Part shown: positions 1-5,226 of the stretch, in pieces
Position numbering within the stretch: position 1 is the first letter of the stretch
How the letters are laid out: every line of letters begins with the position of its first letter
Source: an uncultured Collinsella sp.
GTDB taxonomy: Bacteria; Actinomycetota; Coriobacteriia; Coriobacteriales; Coriobacteriaceae
Length of the DNA: 10,082 nucleotides
Reading direction: 5' to 3'
Assembly (NCBI GenBank): GCA_900549455.1
Contig: UROM01000059.1
Span: 1 to 10,082 of the forward strand
Position numbers and translations under genes: made by a program
Notes under the pieces: model-generated
Databases searched by the model: none
What the model was told of the DNA's origin: nothing
What the model saw: only the letters and a program-made list of their open reading frames with translations

Positions 1-49
1 ATCTACACTTATGCGATCGTCGGCAGCGTCAGATGTGTATAAGAGACAG
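1..49 (+). other. Illumina Nextera i5 adapter (artefact)
   Basis: Not genomic. Bases 1-8 are the end of the P5 primer, 9-16 are an i5 index (TTATGCGA, which from memory is Nextera XT S522), 17-30 are the Nextera read-1 overhang and 31-49 are the Tn5 mosaic end. Reading through it gives the familiar artefact peptide MRSSAASDVYKRQ fused in frame to the first real gene. It should be trimmed before any database search. Confidence 0.98.
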
Positions 50-649
50 GTCCGCGGCTACCACAGCGGCTACTCCGTCTTCGGCTCCATGGCCCGTGCG
101 ACCCGTGGCGCCCGCAACAGCGCCTCCACGCTCGATTACGGCGTCGGGGCCTTCACGGGGGAGGATCCCAACGCGCCCGTCTACGATGACGGCCTGGGCG
201 ACCGCCCCTCGCAGATGGAGCTCACCGACGACGCGGCGTCGAGGATCTGGGACCTGTACTACCCGGCCTACGGCGCCGAGGGCCCCATGTCCAACCTGCA
301 CGAGGCGCTCGCCTCGGGCGACCCACAGGATTACACGACCCTGATGAGCCTCGCCCTCAACGTGGCGGAGTGGTGCGAGCAAAACGGCACGCCTGACACG
401 CACGGCTGGTTCGACGACCCCGCCTACCCGGGCGACTACGTCGATGCCGGCACGTTCTACCTCATGGCGTACTCGTTCTGGGAGCGGGAGGCCGAGGCGC
501 GGCGCGTGGGGCCGATCGAGCCGCTCGCGGACGACATGAGCCGCTTCATCCTGCGCCACCTGAGCGACTGGTCGCGCGAGAACGCCCACGCCTACCGCTG
601 GCGCGGCGACTGGCGCGACGCTGACTACTTCGACAAGGACCGCCTGTAG
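50..649 (+). CDS. Hypothetical protein, C-terminal 199 residues (5' end lost at contig edge)
   Basis: The frame is open from the adapter junction at base 50 to a TAG at 647-649. The true start lies outside the contig. The visible protein is acidic and rich in Trp, Tyr and Asp, with aromatic-acidic clusters such as WFDDPAYPGDYVDAG near the middle and an Arg/Trp-rich end (WRGDWRDADYFDKDRL). I see no membrane segment and recognise no family. Sampled GC is about 70%, clearly higher than in the genes that follow. It lies 21 bp upstream of the next gene on the same strand and could share its transcript. Function unknown. Confidence 0.8.
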   Translation, partial: VRGYHSGYSVFGSMARATRGARNSASTLDYGVGAFTGEDPNAPVYDDGLGDRPSQMELTDDAASRIWDLYYPAYGAEGPMSNLHEALASGDPQDYTTLMSLALNVAEWCEQNGTPDTHGWFDDPAYPGDYVDAGTFYLMAYSFWEREAEARRVGPIEPLADDMSRFILRHLSDWSRENAHAYRWRGDWRDADYFDKDRL

Positions 650-670
650 GCGCCGGAAGGGGAAACACGG

Positions 671-1576
671 ATGGCAATTAATCAGAACGGGTCTGGCCGC
701 GGGGGCGCCGGATCCAACGGATCGGATATTAACGAAATCGTGAACCGCTTGGGCGGTCCGCGCGTAGTGGTTGTCCTTGCCGTGGTGGTAATCATTGCCA
801 TTGTGGCGGTCACGTCCATCACAAGCGGCATTTCCGACACAAATCGGCAGACCGAGCAGCGTGCCGAGGTCAAACAACAGCAAGAAGAGGAGGCGGCGCG
901 CGCTCAGCGTAAAAAAGAAAAAGAAGAGCGCCACCAGGAAGAAGCGAAAAAGGCCACAGTGCTCACGCTCGATGAAATTACGGACGAGACGCTGCGCTCG
1001 GACTTAGCGCTCGATGCAGATGAGGACGGGAATATTTCGCAAGAGACTGCGGATGAAGCTAGATCAATCGACGTCGAGTCATTTGATTCGCTTCCGTTGT
1101 TGGCCAACTTCCACAACATCACGACGTTTGGCATCGGCGACTACGACAGCGAAAGCTACGACATAAGCTCCATTAGCAATATCACTCATCTGTCCATTGG
1201 CGACTGCTCGGTGCCTCAGGTTGATCTCACACGTTTTCCTCAGCTACAGCGAGTTACCATAAACAGGCTCGAGAGCCCCGTCGATACCTTGAATGCCAAA
1301 AACATGTCCTCGTTGACGAACGTCCAGATCGAAGGCCTTGATGGCAGTATTGGGACACTTGACCTGTCGGGTGATGTGAACCTCGAGGTTCTGAAGATCA
1401 GTAGCAGAGTCGAAACGCTCAATCTGTGCGGGGCAGGCAGGGAAGATGCCTTCCATTTCACTTTTACACCCAATTGTGTTGGCAAGATCTTGTACGACAG
1501 CGACACGAGCAGCAGCCTGGTCGAGTATTTGCAAAAAATGAGCAGTGACTACGGTTACACCATGGAGCAGCAGTAG
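671..1576 (+). CDS. Single-pass membrane protein with EF-hand-like loop and LRR-like domain (paralog A)
   Basis: 301 residues; the ATG follows AAGGGG (657-662) by 8 nt. Layout: a short Gly/Ser/Asn-rich N-terminus; a juxtamembrane NRLGGPR motif (25-31); one Val/Ile-rich membrane helix (about 32-50); a highly charged Gln/Glu/Lys/Arg coiled-coil-like stretch (58-95); an EF-hand-like loop at D115-T126 with Asp at positions 1, 3 and 5 and Gly at 6, but Thr instead of an acidic residue at 12; and LRR-like strands at about 135-275, for example IGTLDLSG and VETLNLCG. The positive charges before the helix suggest the N-terminus is inside and the C-terminal domain outside. No signal-peptidase site is evident, so it probably stays anchored. 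It is clearly homologous to the next gene along its length. Binding partner and function are unknown; a surface sensor or adhesion role is inference. Confidence 0.82.
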   Translation: MAINQNGSGRGGAGSNGSDINEIVNRLGGPRVVVVLAVVVIIAIVAVTSITSGISDTNRQTEQRAEVKQQQEEEAARAQRKKEKEERHQEEAKKATVLTLDEITDETLRSDLALDADEDGNISQETADEARSIDVESFDSLPLLANFHNITTFGIGDYDSESYDISSISNITHLSIGDCSVPQVDLTRFPQLQRVTINRLESPVDTLNAKNMSSLTNVQIEGLDGSIGTLDLSGDVNLEVLKISSRVETLNLCGAGREDAFHFTFTPNCVGKILYDSDTSSSLVEYLQKMSSDYGYTMEQQ

Positions 1577-1590
1577 CGATGCGCTCAAGT

Positions 1591-1596
1591 GAGGAG
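1591..1596 (+). promoter_or_regulatory. Shine-Dalgarno site fixing the paralog B start at 1604
   Basis: GAGGAG lies 7 nt before the ATG at 1604. An in-frame GTG at 1589 would begin translation inside this ribosome site and has no Shine-Dalgarno sequence of its own, so 1604 is the better start. Confidence 0.8.
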
Positions 1597-1603
1597 AAGC
1601 GAT

Positions 1604-2669
1604 ATGGCGAATTTTAAGCCCGACATGTCTTGGCGGGATGACGAACGGGTTCAGCGTGTGACCGAGCAGCCTTCGGGCGGGGCTCATGAGCCGGCTGCCG
1701 AGACGCCGGATGTGCGGGCGAATATGCGTCCGAACGGGCAGGCAACCGAAAAGTCTGCTGGGCAGGCGCAGCAGATGCCGGGGCGTTCGACAAGTCGGAT
1801 CCCTCGCCCTGCCGGGCAGCCGAATGGACAGGCGGCTGAACGTGCAAATGAAGCCGTCTCTCGCTTGGGCGGCGTTCGCGCCCTGGTAGTGCTTGCGGCG
1901 GTTGTGGTCATAGGCGCGGTTGCTGCCTTTGCCGTGATTGGCGGCGTCGGTGATGTGCAGGGCGGCGGGGGAGCCTCGTCGAGCGCCTCTAAAGAGGCGA
2001 GCTCAACTGACACCTCTGGCTCCGAGACCAAGAAAGAAAAAGGTCTCGTCGATGTTGATGCGATCATGGATGATACGCTGCACGGGCTGCTTGCCGACTA
2101 CGATAACGATGACGATGGCCGGTTGACCGCCAAGGAGACCCAGCGCATCACGGAGCTGGTCGTGAGTGACGAGGTGACGGATTTCACGCCCATTAGCAAG
2201 CTGGACAAGCTCGATACGCTCGGCATCAAATACCCTAAGCGCCAAGAGTGCAGACTTTAGCGAGCTCGAGGCACTCGAGGTGCTCAAGTTTGGTGACATG
2301 ACGACCCAGGACCTCGACCTGAGCGTCTGTCCCAAGCTTAATGCCTTTAAGATCGAGGGCCTTAAGGGTGCTGTCAATTCCATCAACGCCTCGGGTCTTA
2401 AGAACCTGATGTTCTTTACCGTTGACCAGGGCCTTCAGGGTGACGTCGAGAAGATTGATCTTTCGAACGATGACATTCTTGGCGCACTCGAGATTACCTG
2501 CAACGTCGGTGAGCTCAACCTGTCGGGTTGCAGCCACTCGTTCCCCAAGCTCAACATCGCTGCGGATCATATCGACAAGATCGTGGTCGACAGCAACACC
2601 AATGCGGACCTGGTGGCAACCCTGCGTGACCTTTGCACCCAGAAGGGCTGGACGCTGGAGGAGCGGTGA
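1604..2669 (+). pseudogene. Frameshifted membrane protein with EF-hand and LRR-like domain (paralog B)
   Basis: Two overlapping frames make one ancestral protein of about 354 residues. The first frame (1604-2260) encodes a disordered Pro/Gln/Gly-rich cytoplasmic arm (1-85, with PNGQA twice), a SRLGGVR juxtamembrane motif, a membrane helix (about 93-115), a Ser-rich linker and a full EF-hand loop D167-E178 (Asp at 1, 3 and 5, Gly at 6, Glu at 12). It then runs into TAG at 2258-2260. The second frame, open through this region and ending at TGA 2667-2669, encodes the LRR-like remainder. It matches paralog A residue for residue, for example DFSELEALEVLKFGD against DISSISNITHLSIGD. If the frameshift is real, the translated product keeps the anchor and EF-hand but loses most of the LRR part. 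A sequencing error or recoding remains possible. The gap from paralog A is 27 bp. Confidence 0.8.
2231..2258 (+). other. Frameshift interval in paralog B
   Basis: One extra base moves the reading frame by +1. Removing one base near C2240 gives KYPKAKSADF, which aligns without gaps to paralog A between its FGI and YD residues, so the lesion most likely lies around 2234-2247. The stop context CTT TAG C (2255-2261) resembles the CUU-stop-C slip site of prfB. However, homology in the downstream frame already begins before it, and no strong internal Shine-Dalgarno is present, so programmed shifting is the weaker reading. Confidence 0.7.
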
Positions 2670-2743
2670 CGAATACGATGGATGCGCGCCGCCATGGTTC
2701 GACGTGGCATTCAGCGGAATGGGCGACGATGGGTTATGCTTGT

Positions 2744-2748
2744 GGAGG
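2744..2748 (+). promoter_or_regulatory. Shine-Dalgarno site fixing the TIR-methyltransferase start at 2757
   Basis: GGAGG lies 8 nt before the in-frame ATG at 2757. An earlier in-frame ATG at 2682 would add 25 Arg-rich residues ahead of the TIR fold and lacks a comparable site. Apart from this site, I see nothing identifiable in the 87-bp gap at 2670-2756. Confidence 0.8.
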
Positions 2749-2756
2749 TGGCTCAA

Positions 2757-4094
2757 ATGGAAGATATGACCAGTAAAGAATACGATGTCTTTTTTAGCTA
2801 CGAGACCTCGACTTCTTCCGAGCTTGTGCGCAAGCTGGCTGAAGTGCTTGAGGGGCATGGCTTAAAATGCTGGTATGCTAAGAACAATATAACGATTGGA
2901 AAATGGAGAAAGCAGATTTATGAGGCGCTGGACAGTTGTCGCGTCTTTATCTTGCTGCTGAACAGGGCGGCGTCATTGTCTGATGAGGTTGATGATGAAA
3001 TCGAAAATGCTATCGTTCTGAACCGCAAGGGCGATCTCGAGCTCCTTCCCATTCGTTGTGATAACGAGATTGAGCCGAGTCTGGACCGGCATTTGCTGCG
3101 CTATCAGCAGCTTGATTGGACTTCGGGCGTTAACGAGCAAGCTATCTCGCAACTGTTTGAGTATCTAAAGGGTGTCTTGCCTGATCGTTTTGACGATTCC
3201 GACAATGTGGTCCAAACCGCACGAACGGCAAATAAATATTATGAACTGTACGGCGACGAAAGCGATCAAGAGGCAAAGTGGCTTCATGTCCAGCAAGAGA
3301 TGCTTCGCAGCTATGACGCCCCTGTCTTCCAGAAGATATTCAATGATATAGAATGCCATAGTGTTCTCGATCTCGGCACGAATGATGGTTTCCAGCTTGT
3401 TGATCGCTTGGCTTCGTGTGATTCGCTTGAGTTTGCGTTGGGTATTGATGTTAATCCCAATGCGATCCGCATGGCTTCGGAAGCGTATGCCGACGACTCT
3501 CGTTATTTGTTCGAAGAAGCCGATTGTGAAGCTGCTTCGTTTTCCGATTACCTTGAAAGCCGTCTTGCACAGGCGGGGAAGAAAGGATTTGACCTCGTAA
3601 TCCTGTCAATGGTGCTTCTCCATTTAAAAAACCCGTTTAAGCTGCTTCGTGTTGTGCGTAAGCACATGAATCGCGGAGGCTATATCTTCATTCGGGATAT
3701 CGACGATGGATTTAATATCGCCTATCCGGACGATGAGGGCTACTTTGCGCGGCTGAACAGGCTTTGTGGGGAGATTACGACGACTGGCTTCCGTTTTAGC
3801 GGAAGACAGCTGCTTGAAAAACTAACGAGGGCTGGGTTCAAGGACATTTCATTCGAGGGCAGTGGCATTTCAACTGTGGGGATGGACCAGGATCAGCGTT
3901 CGGCTTTGCTGTCGGCTTCTTTTGGATGGCTCGGGGGAGATTTAAGGCTTCGCGCCAAGAACAATCCCGATAACGATGAGTATCAACAAGATGCTATTTG
4001 GTTTGAAGAGACATACGATGAAATTGAGGAACGTTTTCTAGATGTCGGTTTCTTCTACCATGAGGGATATGTCATCTATACTGCACGAAAGTAG
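2757..4094 (+). CDS. TIR domain fused to class I SAM-dependent methyltransferase
   Basis: 445 residues, no membrane segment, predicted cytosolic. The N-terminal TIR domain (about 7-140) opens with YDVFFSY (9-15), has the WYAKNNITIGKWRKQI region (39-54) and the strand RVFILLLN (62-69), and keeps a glutamate (E81 in VDDEIENA) where NAD-consuming TIR domains have their catalytic Glu. After a linker, the methyltransferase (about 198-345) shows motif I VLDLGTNDG (203-211), the ribose-binding acid D231 in GIDVNP, and FDLVILSMVLLHLKNP followed by a GGYIFIRD strand. The last 100 residues belong to the methyltransferase or are accessory. The methyl acceptor cannot be predicted; no DNA-methylase NPPY or DPPY motif is seen. 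TIR activity suggests NAD+ hydrolysis or cyclisation. It is the last gene of the plus-strand string, followed at once by a terminator. Sampled GC is about 50%, lower than in the first gene. Fusion of these two enzyme domains is uncommon. Confidence 0.85.
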   Translation: MEDMTSKEYDVFFSYETSTSSELVRKLAEVLEGHGLKCWYAKNNITIGKWRKQIYEALDSCRVFILLLNRAASLSDEVDDEIENAIVLNRKGDLELLPIRCDNEIEPSLDRHLLRYQQLDWTSGVNEQAISQLFEYLKGVLPDRFDDSDNVVQTARTANKYYELYGDESDQEAKWLHVQQEMLRSYDAPVFQKIFNDIECHSVLDLGTNDGFQLVDRLASCDSLEFALGIDVNPNAIRMASEAYADDSRYLFEEADCEAASFSDYLESRLAQAGKKGFDLVILSMVLLHLKNPFKLLRVVRKHMNRGGYIFIRDIDDGFNIAYPDDEGYFARLNRLCGEITTTGFRFSGRQLLEKLTRAGFKDISFEGSGISTVGMDQDQRSALLSASFGWLGGDLRLRAKNNPDNDEYQQDAIWFEETYDEIEERFLDVGFFYHEGYVIYTARK

Positions 4095-4105
4095 TTCGCA
4101 TGAAT

Positions 4106-4142
4106 AAAAAAAGGGGCTCGGTTTTGAACCGAGCCCCTTTTT
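4106..4142. terminator. Bidirectional rho-independent terminator
   Basis: A perfect 11-bp stem (4113-4123 with 4127-4137, arms GGGGCTCGGTT and AACCGAGCCCC) has a 3-nt loop. It is flanked by A7 on the left (4106-4112) and T5 on the right (4138-4142), so each strand reads a hairpin followed by a U tract. It begins 12 bp after the TIR-methyltransferase stop and lies 3 bp from the TIR-DUF4357 stop on the other strand. It therefore ends both converging transcripts. Confidence 0.95.
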
Positions 4143-4144
4143 GT

Positions 4145-5200
4145 CTATTTCTGAACAGCAGCTGTCTTTTCTTTTTTCTCCTTGAGTAGCTCGCCAAGCT
4201 TCTTGCCGTCTTCGGTCTTCCAGTCAGCCATACCACTGCTGCAGCGACCGATAACAAACGCAGACGCAGCTGAGGGGGTTGGGAATACCAGTTCTTCGGT
4301 TAGGATGTTGTCCTCATTGATGAGGCGCTGGTATTTTTGACGGCTTTCATATGTGGGCTTGCGGGCAGATGCGGTGGTGCCTTCGGCAATTCGTGATTCG
4401 GCTGCTACGATAAAACCCTTGCTAGTGAAGAACCCGTATGCATCGGATCCACGACCGTCCGTATGAAGCTTGATTTGCGATATGTCTTGTGGGGCGCTGA
4501 TCTTAACGGGGACATCTTCGATTTCTTCAGTGGCGTCTTCTCGCATATGATCGATGGCAGCTTTGACCTTATTGGCAAGCCATTGAACAATACAGTCTCT
4601 AACAAAGAAATAATCAGGACCTTGGGCTTCGTTCCTGAGCAAGTCGATCAGTTTTGGCAATATGCCCTCGACGCCATTGACCTCTTTGATTTCTTTCCAA
4701 GTATCGCAAGCATTTTTGTAGGCGACTTCAAAACTGTCTTTACTATCAAAATGCAGGTGGGATTTATCGCTCAGTTTGTCTGCAACGGTTTTTTGATCAG
4801 CCCAAAAAACCGGAACACAAAGGCTTTCGTGGTGTTCTTCGCTATCGATTCGATTGTCAATTTGATTCATGCTAAACGTGTTGAATTCATATCGGCAAGG
4901 ATCGCTTGTAAGGTATGCTTCTGTAATAAATGCTAGGAGGATATCGCTGTTGGACAGATCTTTATCAATCTTCTTTCGCCACTTATCGCCGAGACTGATT
5001 GAATTTAAGTCGATCACTTTTTCCACTCGGTATTCGCTGTCCTTGAGAAGATCATTGTTAAGCTTGTCCATTGTTCGGTCAACAATATCTAGGAGATGGT
5101 TGAATAGATTGTCGTTGCGTTTGTAGCTAATAAAGACCTTTACTAGGGTGTTGCCATTTCCATCCTTTTCAACTCCTAGTATGGACTGCTGCTGGCTCAT
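4145..5200 (-). CDS. TIR domain protein with C-terminal DUF4357
   Basis: 351 residues, soluble. The ATG at 5200 has GGAGG (5206-5210) 5 nt upstream. A longer open frame extends into the upstream gene but is Arg-rich and is that gene's antiphase shadow. The TIR domain (about 20-135) shows VKVFISYKRND (20-30), the LGDKWRKKID region (70-79), the strand DILLAFIT (86-93) and CRYEF with E105 at the expected catalytic glutamate position. A helical middle (about 145-235) follows. The C-terminus (about 243-337) fits DUF4357: AYGFFTSKGFIVAAES, an R-x-x-LI segment, then FPTPSAASAFVIGR and WKTEDGKKL. DUF4357 commonly ends nuclease- or restriction-associated proteins; its role is unknown to me. The gene is last in the minus string, 26 bp after the channel-like gene, which suggests co-translation. 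The GC of sampled stretches is only about 37-55%, lower than its neighbours, consistent with acquisition by transfer. NADase or cyclase activity is inferred. Confidence 0.82.
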   Translation of the reverse strand: MSQQQSILGVEKDGNGNTLVKVFISYKRNDNLFNHLLDIVDRTMDKLNNDLLKDSEYRVEKVIDLNSISLGDKWRKKIDKDLSNSDILLAFITEAYLTSDPCRYEFNTFSMNQIDNRIDSEEHHESLCVPVFWADQKTVADKLSDKSHLHFDSKDSFEVAYKNACDTWKEIKEVNGVEGILPKLIDLLRNEAQGPDYFFVRDCIVQWLANKVKAAIDHMREDATEEIEDVPVKISAPQDISQIKLHTDGRGSDAYGFFTSKGFIVAAESRIAEGTTASARKPTYESRQKYQRLINEDNILTEELVFPTPSAASAFVIGRCSSGMADWKTEDGKKLGELLKEKKEKTAAVQK

Positions 5201-5205
5201 GGGTT

Positions 5206-5210
5206 CCTCC
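5206..5210 (-). promoter_or_regulatory. Shine-Dalgarno site for TIR-DUF4357
   Basis: On the minus strand GGAGG sits 5 nt before the ATG at 5200, in the 26-bp gap after the preceding stop. It fixes the start and excludes the longer upstream reading frame. Confidence 0.8.
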
Positions 5211-5226
5211 GTTTTGCCGATTGCTG

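Noticed and set aside
29..934. Long minus-strand frame opposite the first two plus-strand genes
   Set aside because: Low-complexity Val/Arg/Ala and Phe runs are typical of antisense to GC-rich genes, and the frame begins inside the second gene.
2255..2261. CTT TAG C as a programmed +1 frameshift site like prfB
   Set aside because: Homology in the new frame already begins upstream of this point, and no properly spaced internal Shine-Dalgarno is present. An indel near 2240 explains the alignment better.
2682..2756. Upstream ATG at 2682 and a possible TATGCT -10 box near 2736
   Set aside because: The ATG adds a basic tail with no ribosome site. The -10-like hexamer has no properly spaced -35 and would put the start of RNA inside the Shine-Dalgarno.
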